Of a DNA stretch of 64,000 bases, positions 1 to 8,671 are shown piece by piece. This DNA is from Betaproteobacteria bacterium (GTDB taxonomy: Bacteria; Pseudomonadota; Gammaproteobacteria; Burkholderiales; Burkholderiaceae_C). A program made the position numbers and the translations under genes. The stretch is from positions 310,001-374,000 of the forward strand of contig JADJWD010000007.1 in assembly GCA_016716535.1 (NCBI GenBank). Reading direction: 5' to 3'. The notes beneath the pieces are model-generated. The model worked only from the letters and a program-made list of their open reading frames with translations. It was not told the origin of the DNA and did not search any database. Each line of letters starts with the position of its first letter. Within the stretch, counting starts at the first letter, position 1.

Positions 1-725
1 AGCGCCAGCCCGACGCCGGTGACCAGCGACTGCACGAGCGCCGTCACGCCGACGCCGAGCGCGACACCGCGGATCGCGTCGCCGGCGAGCTGCACCGCAC
101 CCTCGCCGCGCGCGCCGGCCAGCCGCCGCGCGAAGCGCCGCACGTGGTCGGCGCCCTCCTCGCCCAGCGAAAACAGGATCGCGGCGATCGCCACCGTCAG
201 CAGGAACTGCACGATGACGAGGCCGAGGCCGCCGACCTCGCCGACGAACCAGCGCGTCACGTTGCCGGCGTAGGGCGTCAGCCGCGGCAGCAGTTCGGCG
301 AAACCCAGCGCGCGCAGCTGCGTCCACAGGCGCTCGGCGTAGCCGCCCACGAGCGGCAGCTGGGTCAGCCACTCGGGCGGCCGCTCGCCCGGCCGCCACG
401 AGGTGACCAACCGCGCCCAGTCGACAAGCTGGTCGGCGCTGTCGACGACGGTGATGATGGCCAGCACCAGCGGCACGACGAACAGCAGCAGCAGCAGCAA
501 CGTCATCACCGTCACCGCCAGCGCCCGCCGGCCCCACAACAGCGCCTGCACGCGCCGCATCAGCGGCCAGGTGGCAACGACAATCATCGTCGCCCAGATC
601 GTGGCGCCGAGGAACGGGCGCAGGACCCACAACGACGCCGCGAGCAGCGCGCCGATGAAGAGCACCGCGAAGGTGGTGCGCGCGATGTCCTGCGCGCCGG
701 CAGGACCGAGGCTGCGCGGGCGCAT
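1..725 (-). CDS. AI-2E family transporter (PerM/YdiK-like), C-terminal part cut by window edge
   Basis: The minus-strand frame from an ATG at 725 runs off the left edge, so only the first 241 residues are present. The visible part has hydrophobic segments at about residues 18-40, 41-58 and 66-92, a soluble stretch, another segment at about 155-180, and a glycine/valine-rich segment at the edge containing LGVGVTALVQSLVTG. This pattern and that motif are typical of the AI-2E family exporters (Pfam AI-2E_transport), inner-membrane proteins of about 350-370 residues. Substrates differ within the family and cannot be read from sequence. An in-frame stop at 795-797 limits how far upstream the start can lie. 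ATG 725 is the only ATG near the N-terminus, but no strong ribosome-binding site is visible. Confidence 0.85.
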   Translation of the reverse strand, partial: MRPRSLGPAGAQDIARTTFAVLFIGALLAASLWVLRPFLGATIWATMIVVATWPLMRRVQALLWGRRALAVTVMTLLLLLLFVVPLVLAIITVVDSADQLVDWARLVTSWRPGERPPEWLTQLPLVGGYAERLWTQLRALGFAELLPRLTPYAGNVTRWFVGEVGGLGLVIVQFLLTVAIAAILFSLGEEGADHVRRFARRLAGARGEGAVQLAGDAIRGVALGVGVTALVQSLVTGVGLA

Positions 726-794
726 CAGCGCGCCGAGCCCGCGTACGCGGCGGGCAGGGGCCGCAGGCGCCGCACGAAGCGAAAGCGGCAATCG

Positions 795-1061
795 TCAGGC
801 GCGCTGCCAGCCCCAGCTGTGCGGCCGGGCCACGGCCTGCCCTGCGCGCGCCTTGGCACTGCTGCCATCGCCCACCCCTCCAAGCTGCGGCGAGCGCCCC
901 TGCGGCGCGCCTTCGCTCCATTGTGGCAGCGGCGTCACGAGCTCCTGCAGATCCTCGGCGAACGCTTCGCTGCGATGCAGCCACGAGAGGTCGTCGGCCG
1001 CCGGCTGCGGCCGCGCGGCGTTTTCTTGGCGCGAGATGGCGCGGGCAAGGAATCGGTTCAT
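795..1061 (-). CDS. Small hypothetical protein
   Basis: This is an 88-residue minus-strand frame starting at ATG 1061, with a plausible ribosome-binding site (GAAAGG) about ten bases upstream. The start MNRFLARAISRQENAARP is followed by a hydrophilic, acidic then Gly/Ala-rich sequence with no membrane segment and no motif I recognise. It ends 69 bases before the AI-2E transporter start in the same direction, so the two may be co-transcribed. The frame could extend to 1130, but the extra 23 residues are Arg/Pro-rich and look like noncoding shadow. It is short, so coding status is uncertain. Confidence 0.4.
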   Translation of the reverse strand: MNRFLARAISRQENAARPQPAADDLSWLHRSEAFAEDLQELVTPLPQWSEGAPQGRSPQLGGVGDGSSAKARAGQAVARPHSWGWQRA

Positions 1062-1141
1062 CGTCGGTCGGCCTTTCGCGCCGGCGTGGGCAAGTGCGGT
1101 GCCCGGGCGGCGCGGTGCTCGCCTTACCATCGCCGCTGCCC

Positions 1142-2047
1142 ATGCCTGCCAGCCTCGAAGGCCGCCTCGTCGTCGCGATCAGCTCGCGCGCCCTCTTCGA
1201 TTTCGAGGAGGAGAACCGCCTGTTCGAGGCCGAGGACGACGGCGCCTACATGCAGTTGCAGATGCAGCGGCTGGACGAGCCGGCGCGCCCCGGCTGCGCG
1301 TTCTCGCTCGTGCACAAGCTGCTTGCCTTCAACGCGCCGGGGCAGCCGCGCGTCGAGGTGGTGATCCTGTCGCGCAACGACCCGGTGTCGGGCATGCGCG
1401 TGTTCCGCTCGGCGCAGCACTACGGGCTGACGCTCGAGCGCGGCGTGTTCACGCGCGGCCAGCCGCCGTGGCGCTACCTGCGGCCGCTGGCGGCCAACCT
1501 CTTCCTCAGCACGCACGTCGCCGACGTGCAAAGCGCGCTCGCCGCCGGTGTGCCCGCCGCGCGCGTCTACCCCGACAGCGCACGCGCGTCGGCAGCGCAC
1601 CCGTTCGAGGTGCGCATTGCCTTCGACGGCGACGCGGTGCTCTTCAGCGACGAGGCCGAGCGCGTCTTCCAGCGCGAAGGGCTCGGCGCCTTCCAGCACC
1701 ACGAGCGCGAACGTGCCGCAACGCCGCTCGCACCCGGCCCGTTCAAGCCGCTGCTCGAGGCGCTGCACCGGCTGCAAAAGGAGCCGCCGGGCAACATGCG
1801 GCTGCGCACCGCGCTCGTCACCGCGCGCAGCGCGCCGGCGCACGAACGCGCGATCCGCACGCTGATGGCCTGGCAGATCGACGTCGACGAGGCGATGTTC
1901 CTGGGCGGCCTGCCGAAGGGCACCTTCCTGCGCGAGTTCGAGCCCGACTTCTTCTTCGACGACCAGACCGGGCACATCGAAAACGCCGCGCCGCACGTGC
2001 CGGCCGGGCACGTGGCCGCGGGCGTGAGCAATGAGCGGGTCGAGTGA
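1142..2047 (+). CDS. 5'-nucleotidase, cytosolic NT5C1 type (Pfam 5-nucleotidase, PF06189)
   Basis: The 301-residue protein probably dephosphorylates nucleoside monophosphates such as AMP in the cytoplasm. It resembles the bacterial branch of the eukaryotic cytosolic 5'-nucleotidase 1 family: LSRND at residues 76-80, FLSTH at 121-125 and FDGDAVLFSD at 161-170, the last being the HAD-like aspartate motif of the family. A longer upstream reading to 923 is possible, but the sequence before residue MPASLEG is Arg/Pro-rich noncoding-type, so ATG 1142 is chosen. Its last 17 bases overlap the alpha/beta hydrolase that follows, which suggests translational coupling. Confidence 0.82.
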   Translation: MPASLEGRLVVAISSRALFDFEEENRLFEAEDDGAYMQLQMQRLDEPARPGCAFSLVHKLLAFNAPGQPRVEVVILSRNDPVSGMRVFRSAQHYGLTLERGVFTRGQPPWRYLRPLAANLFLSTHVADVQSALAAGVPAARVYPDSARASAAHPFEVRIAFDGDAVLFSDEAERVFQREGLGAFQHHERERAATPLAPGPFKPLLEALHRLQKEPPGNMRLRTALVTARSAPAHERAIRTLMAWQIDVDEAMFLGGLPKGTFLREFEPDFFFDDQTGHIENAAPHVPAGHVAAGVSNERVE

Positions 2048-2936
2048 GGGCGGGGCCGGGCTCCCGGGCCTCCCGGGCGTCGAACGACTGCCGATGCCGC
2101 CGCGGCACGGCCACGCGGCGCCGCTGGCGTTCTGGCCGGCGTCCGGTGGAGCAGGCGACGGCCCGGCAGCGCTGGTGCTGCCGGCGCTCGGCGTACCAGC
2201 CGGCGCGTATCGCCGCCTGGCTGAAGCGCTGGCCGCGCACGGCACGCCGACCGGCGTGGCCGAATGGCGCGGCGGCGGCGCGAGCCCGGTGCGCGCCGCG
2301 CGCGGCGTCGACTGGGGGTACCTCGACCTCTTCGAGCACGAGGTAACCGGCGGCCTCGCGGCGCTGCGCCAGCGCCTGCCCGGGTGTGCCGTGGCCATCA
2401 TCGGCCACTCGCTTGGCGGCCACCTCGGCCTGATGGCGCGCGCCGCCGCGGCGCCGGGGCTCGCGGGCGTGATCACCGTCGCGGCGGGCACGCCGACGAT
2501 GCGCTTCTTCGCGCCGGGCTTGCGCCTGCAGATCCGCGTCGTGCTCGCCGCGCACCGCCTGAGCGGCCCGCTGCTCGGCTACTTTCCGGGCCACCGCATC
2601 GGCTTCGGCGGCCGGCAGTCGCGCCGGCTGATGGACGAGTGGGCGATGCTGGCGCGGCTCGGCCGCTTCGAGATCGGCGGGCGCAACCTGCTCGAGCCGC
2701 ACGCCGAGGCGGCGCGCCGCATCCCCGTGCACGCGCTCAGCCTGCCGCGCGACACCTACGCGCCGCGCGCGGCGACGGCGCATCTGCTGGAACTGGCGGG
2801 CGTCGGCGAGACGGCGATCGAGCGCTTCGAGGGGCCGGGGCCGCTCGGGCACTTCGACTGGCTGAAGGAGCCCGCGGCGCTGGCGGCGCGCATGCGCGCG
2901 GTGATCGACACGTGGCGCTGCGTCGAGCCCGGGTGA
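2031..2936 (+). CDS. Alpha/beta hydrolase
   Basis: This 301-residue protein has the alpha/beta-hydrolase nucleophile elbow GHSLGG at residues 125-130 (Ser127) and a C-terminal His274 in GPLGHFDW as candidate catalytic base. An N-terminal beta strand PAALVLPALG is followed by the aromatic substrate-pocket region. No secretion signal is visible, so it is probably cytoplasmic. The substrate is unknown; similar proteins are annotated as esterases or hydrolase-4 type lysophospholipases. It starts inside the 3' end of the 5'-nucleotidase gene, so the two form a coupled pair, and it ends 22 bases from the convergent Bug-family gene. Confidence 0.8.
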   Translation: MSGSSEGGAGLPGLPGVERLPMPPRHGHAAPLAFWPASGGAGDGPAALVLPALGVPAGAYRRLAEALAAHGTPTGVAEWRGGGASPVRAARGVDWGYLDLFEHEVTGGLAALRQRLPGCAVAIIGHSLGGHLGLMARAAAAPGLAGVITVAAGTPTMRFFAPGLRLQIRVVLAAHRLSGPLLGYFPGHRIGFGGRQSRRLMDEWAMLARLGRFEIGGRNLLEPHAEAARRIPVHALSLPRDTYAPRAATAHLLELAGVGETAIERFEGPGPLGHFDWLKEPAALAARMRAVIDTWRCVEPG

Positions 2937-2957
2937 CGCAGCACCCGGCCGGGCCGA

Positions 2958-3932
2958 TCACTCCACCTTGATCCGCCGCTCCTTGATGACCTGCGCCCAG
3001 GCCTTCGACTCGGCGGCGATGAACTTCGCGAGTTCGTCGCGCGTGCCCGGTGCCGGCGTCAGGCCGTGCTTCGTGAGTTCGGCCTTCACGTCGTCGGCGT
3101 TCAGCGCCTTCACCAGTTCGGCGTTCCAGCGCTCCAGCACCGGCGCCGACGTCTTGCCCGGCGCGACAAAGGCGTACCAGTTGGTCGCGTTGAAGCCCGG
3201 GTAGCCCGATTCGGCGATCGTCGGCACCTGGGTCATGTAGGCGGGCCGAGTCAGCCCGGTGGTGGCCAGCGGGATCAGCCTGCCGGCCGCGATGTGCGGC
3301 GCGGCGGTGGCCGGCGTCGAGTAGTACGCGGCGACGCGCCCGCCGAGCAGGTCCTGCAGCGCGGGGGCGCCGCCCTTGTACGGGATGTGCACGGTCTCGA
3401 TGCCGGCGCGCTGGTTCAGCAACTCGCCGGCGAGATGCGACGCCGAGCCGGCGCCGCTGGACGCGAAGTCGATCTCGCCCGGCTTCGCCTTGGCCTTGGC
3501 GATGAAGGCGGCGAAGTCCTTGACGCCGACGCCCGGGTGCACGACGAGCAGGTTCGGGAACATCACGCCCATCGTCAGCGGCGCCAGGTCCTTCTGCGCG
3601 TCGTAGCCGACCTTCATCAGGTGCGGCGCGATCGAAAGCGGCCCGACCGAGCCGAGCAGGATCACCGAGCCGTCGGCCGGCGCGCCGGCCACGTGCTGGT
3701 GCGCGAGGTTGCCGCCGGCGCCGGCGCGGTTCTCGACGACCACGGTCTGCCCGAGGTTGTCCTGCAGCTTCTTGGCGACGATGCGCGCCGCCGCGTCGGT
3801 GGCGCCGCCGGCGGCGAAGCCGACGACGAGCGTGATCGTCTTCTTCGGCAACTCCTGGGCCGACACGGCATTTGACGCCGACGCGGCAAGCAGCGCGGCG
3901 GCCGAGACAAGGCACAGGACACGACGGTTCAT
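2958..3932 (-). CDS. Bug/TctC-family periplasmic tripartite tricarboxylate transporter substrate-binding protein
   Basis: This 324-residue protein begins with a Sec signal peptide (MNRRVLCLVSAAALLAAS, cleavage expected near AVSAQE). The mature part has Bug-family landmarks: ITLVVGFAAGGATD, VENRAGAGGNLA, and IPYKGGAPALQDLLGGRV. Bug proteins bind carboxylates and related solutes in the periplasm and normally deliver them to TctA/TctB membrane subunits. Neither subunit is encoded in the window. It lies 86 bases downstream of tcuB in the same direction, so tricarballylate, citrate or a related tricarboxylate is the likely ligand. That assignment is contextual only. Confidence 0.88.
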   Translation of the reverse strand: MNRRVLCLVSAAALLAASASNAVSAQELPKKTITLVVGFAAGGATDAAARIVAKKLQDNLGQTVVVENRAGAGGNLAHQHVAGAPADGSVILLGSVGPLSIAPHLMKVGYDAQKDLAPLTMGVMFPNLLVVHPGVGVKDFAAFIAKAKAKPGEIDFASSGAGSASHLAGELLNQRAGIETVHIPYKGGAPALQDLLGGRVAAYYSTPATAAPHIAAGRLIPLATTGLTRPAYMTQVPTIAESGYPGFNATNWYAFVAPGKTSAPVLERWNAELVKALNADDVKAELTKHGLTPAPGTRDELAKFIAAESKAWAQVIKERRIKVE

Positions 3933-4018
3933 GGAAGGACTCCTTCAGGGTGGAAGAGGGATGGCAGCTGGGCCACTGCGCGAAGGCGCGCAGGCGGCAT
4001 CGGCCCCGCGCGAGGCTT

Positions 4019-5155
4019 TCAGTCTTCGGCCAGCCGCAGGCGGCTCGGCTGGCGGCGTTCGATGGCCCACTTCAGCAGCGCCGCGCTGCGGTAGATGCCG
4101 TGCGCGAACTTGCCGTAGGGCAGCGTCGCGAAGAGCGCCATCACCGCGCCGAGGTGGATGCACAGCGCCAGCGGCAGCGTGGGGGTGGCGCGCAGCAGCA
4201 TCAGCGCCAGGCCACTGGCCGCGGTGAGGAACAACAGCGCGATGAAGCCGCGGTCCATCGGGCGTTGCGCGGCATCCTGCTGCAGCGCGTGGCGGCGCAG
4301 GTTCAACCGCCACAGGCCCGCAGTGCCGATCACCAGCGCAACGCCGCCGCTGATGCCCAGCAGCTTGGGCAGGCTCGTCCAGCCATACGGCGCTTGCCAG
4401 CCGAAGACGTAGTGGTAGAGCGTCGCCACGCTCGTCGCGGCAAAGCACAGCATGAAGCCGTAGAAGGCGAAGTGGTGGAAGCGCCGGCGCGCGTGCGTGA
4501 ACGCGTCGTCCTCTTCGTTGCAGCCGTCGCCGTGGCCGCCGTCGAGGTACGTCAGCTTCAGCACGTGGCCCGCGGCCTCGGTGGCGGCGTCGGCCGACGC
4601 GGCTCCCGGCACGTCGTCGCGCCAGAAGCGGCGCACACCGAAGCCCAGCGCCAGCAGCGCGAAGCCGAACACCGGCGCGAACAGGCCAACCATCAGGTTG
4701 TGCGGGAAGATCGCGTAGAAGTTGCCCGCGGGCACCGTCTGCCACAGGCTGCCTTGCAGCGCCACCGCCAGCACCATGAAGAGCGCCAGCCCCGCAGTCA
4801 ACGCGAGCGCCAGCGTCAAGCCGTTGCGCTGGTACAGCGCGCCGAGTGCCGGCGGCCAGGCGTAGTCGGCATAGGTCTGGCGTCGTACCTTGGCCATCGC
4901 CTGCGGCACGTTCAGCGCAAACTCGTGCGGCGGCGCGTACTGGCAGGCGTGCAGGCAGGCGCCGCAGTTGTGGCACAGGTTGGCCAGCAGGTGGATGTCG
5001 GTCTTGCCGAATTCGAGCCGGCGCGTCATCGCCGGGAACACCGCGCAGAAGCCCTCGCAATAGCGGCAGGCATTGCAGACCTGCATCACGCGCGCGACTT
5101 CGGCTTCGTCGGCGCTGACGGGCCGGATGGGGATGATCGTTTCAGGCCGCCGCAC
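4019..5155 (-). CDS. tcuB: TcuB-like tricarballylate utilisation iron-sulfur membrane protein
   Basis: TcuB reoxidises the FAD of TcuA by passing electrons from tricarballylate oxidation to the membrane. The 378-residue protein has two ferredoxin-type clusters near the N-terminus, C27-x2-C30-x2-C33-x3-C37 and C61-x2-C64-x2-C67-x3-C71. About six hydrophobic helices with histidines follow (for example FHHFAFYGFMLCFAATSVATL), suited to haem or quinone contact. GTG 5155 is chosen as start because AGGAGAG lies about six bases upstream inside the end of tcuA. This gives a 14-base overlap with tcuA, consistent with coupling. A reading extended to 5254 would add 33 unconserved-looking residues. Confidence 0.88.
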   Translation of the reverse strand: MRRPETIIPIRPVSADEAEVARVMQVCNACRYCEGFCAVFPAMTRRLEFGKTDIHLLANLCHNCGACLHACQYAPPHEFALNVPQAMAKVRRQTYADYAWPPALGALYQRNGLTLALALTAGLALFMVLAVALQGSLWQTVPAGNFYAIFPHNLMVGLFAPVFGFALLALGFGVRRFWRDDVPGAASADAATEAAGHVLKLTYLDGGHGDGCNEEDDAFTHARRRFHHFAFYGFMLCFAATSVATLYHYVFGWQAPYGWTSLPKLLGISGGVALVIGTAGLWRLNLRRHALQQDAAQRPMDRGFIALLFLTAASGLALMLLRATPTLPLALCIHLGAVMALFATLPYGKFAHGIYRSAALLKWAIERRQPSRLRLAED

Positions 5156-6551
5156 GCTGGCTCTCCTGCTGCATCGCGGCGCGGGCGGCTTCAGTGCCGG
5201 CGATGCGGCCGAACGCGGTGCCGATCGACATGCCCACGCCCGCGGTGTAGCCACGGCCGAGCACGTTGCCGGCCATCATCTCGCCGGCGACGAAGAGATT
5301 CGGGCTCGCGCGGCCGCCGAAGCGCACCGCAGCGCTGGCATCGGTCTTCAGCCCGAGGTACGTGAAGGTCACCCCGGGCTTCAACGCATAACCGTAGAAC
5401 GGCGGCGTGTCGATCGGCCGCGCCCAATGGCTCTTCGGCGGCTGCAGGCCGGCGGTCGCGCAATCGTCGAGCACCGTGTGGTCGAAGCGGCCGCCGCGGC
5501 ACGCGGCGTTGTAGGCGTCGAGCGTGTGCATGAAGCGCGCTTCGTCGAGGCCGAGCGCGTGCGCGAGTTGCGGCAGCGTGTCGGCCTGCGTGCCGGCGAA
5601 CACCGGCGGCATGAAGCGGCCCAGCGCCTTGGCATCGATGATCGACCAGGCCTGCTGCCCCGGCTGCTGCGCGACGAGTCGGCCCCAGATCGCGTAGCGC
5701 TTGGGCCAGAAGTCCTCGCCTTCGTCGTAGAAGCGCTCGGCGTCGCGGTTGACGACGACGCCGAGCGAGACGCAGTCGATGCGCGTGCAGATGCCCCCGT
5801 CGTACAGCGGCGCACGCGCGTCGATCGCGACCATGTGCGCCTGCGTGGGGTCGCCAATCCGGTCGGCGCCGGCGTCGTCGAGCATGAACTTCAGCAGCAC
5901 CCCGGTGTTGAAGCGCGTGCCGCGGATCAGGAAGTTGTCGGCCGGGCTTTCGCCGCGTTCGTTGACGCCCCAGGCTTGCCGCAGCCAGTCGCGGTTCGAT
6001 TCGAAGCCGCCGCACGCGAGCACGCAGGTGCGCGCTTCGATGCGCTCTGCCCCGACGAAGGCAGCGACGAAGCGGCCATCGCGCACATCCAGCCGCTCGA
6101 CCGGCGCGTCGTAGCGCACGGCCACGCCCAGGCGCTCGGCGCTGCGGTAGTAGGCATTGACCAGCGCCTTGCCGCCGCCCATGAAGAAGGCATTGGTGCG
6201 CGCGGTGTGCAGCGCGCCCGACAGCGAAGGCTGGAAGCGCACGCCGTGCTTCACCATCCACGGCCGGCAGGTGGACGACGCGCGGATCACGAGCCGCGCC
6301 AGCGCCTCGTCGGTGGCGCCGCCGGTCACCTTCAGCAGGTCCTGCCAGAACTCCTCTTCGGGGTAGGCGTCGACCAGCACGTCCTGCGGCGCATCGTGCA
6401 TGCACCTCAGGTTGCGCGTGTGCTGCGAGTTGCCGCCGCGCCATTCGCGCGGCGACGCTTCCAGCAGCAGCACCGACGCGCCGGCCTCGCGCGCCATCAG
6501 CGCGGCGCACAGCGCGGCGTTGCCGCCGCCGATCACCAGCACATCGACCAT
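5142..6551 (-). CDS. tcuA: TcuA-like FAD-dependent tricarballylate dehydrogenase
   Basis: The 469-residue flavoprotein belongs to the fumarate reductase/succinate dehydrogenase flavoprotein group. It starts with the dinucleotide-binding motif VIGGGNAALCAALMAREAG (residues 6-24) and an acidic strand end LLLEASP. The typical C-terminal FAD-site signature is also present (FVAGEMMAGNVLGRGYTAGVG). In Salmonella, TcuA oxidises tricarballylate to cis-aconitate, which enters the TCA cycle. Here it sits between a LysR regulator and tcuB, the expected context. The substrate is inferred from the TcuA-TcuB pairing; a citrate analogue or another tricarboxylate is also possible. Confidence 0.88.
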   Translation of the reverse strand: MVDVLVIGGGNAALCAALMAREAGASVLLLEASPREWRGGNSQHTRNLRCMHDAPQDVLVDAYPEEEFWQDLLKVTGGATDEALARLVIRASSTCRPWMVKHGVRFQPSLSGALHTARTNAFFMGGGKALVNAYYRSAERLGVAVRYDAPVERLDVRDGRFVAAFVGAERIEARTCVLACGGFESNRDWLRQAWGVNERGESPADNFLIRGTRFNTGVLLKFMLDDAGADRIGDPTQAHMVAIDARAPLYDGGICTRIDCVSLGVVVNRDAERFYDEGEDFWPKRYAIWGRLVAQQPGQQAWSIIDAKALGRFMPPVFAGTQADTLPQLAHALGLDEARFMHTLDAYNAACRGGRFDHTVLDDCATAGLQPPKSHWARPIDTPPFYGYALKPGVTFTYLGLKTDASAAVRFGGRASPNLFVAGEMMAGNVLGRGYTAGVGMSIGTAFGRIAGTEAARAAMQQESQRAAA

Positions 6552-6639
6552 GCCATCCCCTTGACCGTCCCGAAGCCCATGCCGGGGATTTCAGCAAGCG
6601 CGGCGCGCGCTGGCTAGCCGCCGGCGCGGCAAGCGGTGT

Positions 6640-7569
6640 TCAGGATTCGTGAAGGGTGGCGCCGGGCCAGCGCTGCTCGGTGACCAGCGTGGTCGCGACG
6701 GCTTTCAGCACGACGCGCGCGGCCAGCGCGGCCGGCGACAGCTCGTCGTCGGACAGGCTCGCCAGCAGGTTGCGCCGGCGCGCCGAGCGCTCGGCGATCG
6801 GCACGCGCGCCATCGCCGCATCGGCGGGCAAGCGCACCGTGGCGGCGCCCGGCTGCACCGTGGCCGCCAGCCCGGCGCGCACCGCGTCCATCAGCACCGC
6901 CAGGCCGTCGATTTCGAGCAGCGTGTGCGCCTCGCAGCGCTCGCGCGCCAGTGCCGCATCGACGATGGCGCGCAGCCCGTGCCCGCCGCTGGGCAGCGCC
7001 AGCGGCAGCCCGGCCAGCTGCGCGATGCGCACGCTGCGGCCGCCGGGCATGCCGGGCAGGTCACGGCGGCCGATCAGGAACAGCCGCTCGTCGAGCAGCG
7101 GCAGCACGCTCCAGCGCCGCGCCGACGCCGTCTCGAACAGCACCGCCAGGTCGAGCTGGCGCGCATTCAGCATCGCCGCCAGGTTGCCCGACAGGCTCTC
7201 GACCAGGCGCAGCCGCACGTCGGGGTAGCGCGCGCGCATCGCCTGCAGGAACGGCAGCGCCAGCACCGCCGAGGTCGACGGCGCGAGCCCGACGCTGACA
7301 TGGCCCGCGAGCCGCGCCTGCCTGGCCGCGCTCGCCGCGTCGTCGGCATGGCGCAGCGCCAACTGCGCCTGCTTGTAGAACGCGAGCCCCGCATCGGTGG
7401 GCACCACGCCCGAGGCGCTGCGCTGCAGCAGCCGCGTCGCCAGTTCACCTTCGAGCCGGCTGATCTGCTGGCTCAGCGCCGGCGTGCCGACCCCCAGCGC
7501 AACGGCCGCCCGCCCCATGCTGCCGAGTTCGACGACGCGGGTGAAGTAGCGCAGCTGGCGAAGCTCCAT
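6640..7569 (-). CDS. LysR-type transcriptional regulator of the tcu cluster
   Basis: This 309-residue protein has an N-terminal winged helix-turn-helix of LysR type (MELRQLRYFTRVVELGSM, then TPALSQQISRLEGELATRLL) and a periplasmic-binding-like effector domain from about residue 90. It lies 88 bases upstream of tcuA on the same strand. In Salmonella the corresponding regulator TcuR activates tcuABC in response to tricarballylate. Co-orientation with tcuA rather than divergence means it may be in the same transcript, or that the 88-base spacer carries the regulated promoter. Assignment as TcuR is from context. Confidence 0.82.
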   Translation of the reverse strand: MELRQLRYFTRVVELGSMGRAAVALGVGTPALSQQISRLEGELATRLLQRSASGVVPTDAGLAFYKQAQLALRHADDAASAARQARLAGHVSVGLAPSTSAVLALPFLQAMRARYPDVRLRLVESLSGNLAAMLNARQLDLAVLFETASARRWSVLPLLDERLFLIGRRDLPGMPGGRSVRIAQLAGLPLALPSGGHGLRAIVDAALARERCEAHTLLEIDGLAVLMDAVRAGLAATVQPGAATVRLPADAAMARVPIAERSARRRNLLASLSDDELSPAALAARVVLKAVATTLVTEQRWPGATLHES

Positions 7570-7614
7570 GGGGGGCGATCATCCATCACGTGATCGCCGC
7601 CATCGAATCGACCG

Positions 7615-8586
7615 CTACGCCACCGCCCCGTCCACCCCGGCCGCCTGCGCCTGCCGATCGGCGTGGTAGCTGCTGCGCACCAGCGCGCCGACGGCGGCGT
7701 GCGTGAAGCCCATCGCCGCGGCCTCGCGCTCGAACATCGCGAAGGTGTCCGGGTGCACGTAGCGCCGCACCGGCAGGTGGTGGCCGCTCGGCGCGAGGTA
7801 CTGGCCGATCGTCAGCATGTCGATGCCGTGCGCGCGCATGTCGCGCATGACCTCGAGGATCTCGTCGTCGGTCTCGCCGAGGCCGACCATCAGGCCGCTC
7901 TTCGTCGGCACCCCCGGCACCTGCTCCTTGAACTTCTTCAACAGGTTCAAGCTGAACGCATAGTCCGAGCCCGGCCTCGCTTGCCGGTACAGGCGCGGCA
8001 CCGTCTCGAGGTTGTGGTTCATCACGTCGGGCGGCGCGGCCTTCAGGATCGAAAGCGCACGCTCGTCGCGGCCGCGGAAGTCGGGCGTCAGGATCTCGAT
8101 GCGCGTGGCCGGCGACAGCTCGCGCGTCTTGCGGATGCACTCGACGAAGTGCGCCGCGCCGCCGTCGCGCAGGTCGTCGCGGTCGACGCTCGTGATGACG
8201 ACGTACTTCAACTTCAGCGCCGCGATCGTCTTCGCGAGATTGACGGGCTCGTCGGCATCGAGCGGGTCGGGCCGGCCGTGCCCCACGTCGCAGAACGGGC
8301 AGCGGCGCGTGCACTTGTCGCCCATGATCATGAACGTCGCCGTGCCATGGCCGAAGCACTCGCCGATGTTCGGGCAGCTCGCCTCCTCGCAGACGGTGAC
8401 GAGCTTGTTCTCGCGCAGGATCTGCTTGATCTCGTAGAAGCGCGTGCTCGGGCTGCCGGCCTTGACGCGGATCCAGTCGGGCTTCTTCAGCACGTCGCCG
8501 GCCGGCACCACCTTGATCGGGATGCGCGAGGTCTTGGCCTGCGACTTCTGCTTCGCGCTGGGGTCGTAGGCGGGCGGCGTGGACAT
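7615..8586 (-). CDS. lipA: Lipoyl synthase LipA (radical SAM)
   Basis: LipA inserts two sulfur atoms into the octanoyl chain carried by lipoyl domains of 2-oxoacid dehydrogenases and the glycine cleavage H protein. The 323-residue protein has both iron-sulfur motifs: the auxiliary cluster C66-x4-C71-x5-C77 and the radical SAM cluster C92-x3-C96-x2-C99. The substrate-proximal sequence KPDWIRVKAGSP is also present. It lies 85 bases downstream of lipB on the same strand, giving the common lipB-lipA order. The first 20 residues are a polar N-terminal extension usual for proteobacterial LipA. Confidence 0.97.
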   Translation of the reverse strand: MSTPPAYDPSAKQKSQAKTSRIPIKVVPAGDVLKKPDWIRVKAGSPSTRFYEIKQILRENKLVTVCEEASCPNIGECFGHGTATFMIMGDKCTRRCPFCDVGHGRPDPLDADEPVNLAKTIAALKLKYVVITSVDRDDLRDGGAAHFVECIRKTRELSPATRIEILTPDFRGRDERALSILKAAPPDVMNHNLETVPRLYRQARPGSDYAFSLNLLKKFKEQVPGVPTKSGLMVGLGETDDEILEVMRDMRAHGIDMLTIGQYLAPSGHHLPVRRYVHPDTFAMFEREAAAMGFTHAAVGALVRSSYHADRQAQAAGVDGAVA

Positions 8587-8671
8587 GGAAGAACGCGGTC
8601 AACGAGGAAGGCCGCGATTGTAGTTTCCGGGCCTTTCCTCCCCAGGCGCGAAGCCCCTCATCAGCCACGCC

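Noticed and set aside
144..1364. A 406-residue Gln/His/Arg-rich plus-strand frame at the left end
   Set aside because: It is antisense to the AI-2E transporter and crosses into another frame of the 5'-nucleotidase; no family resemblance.
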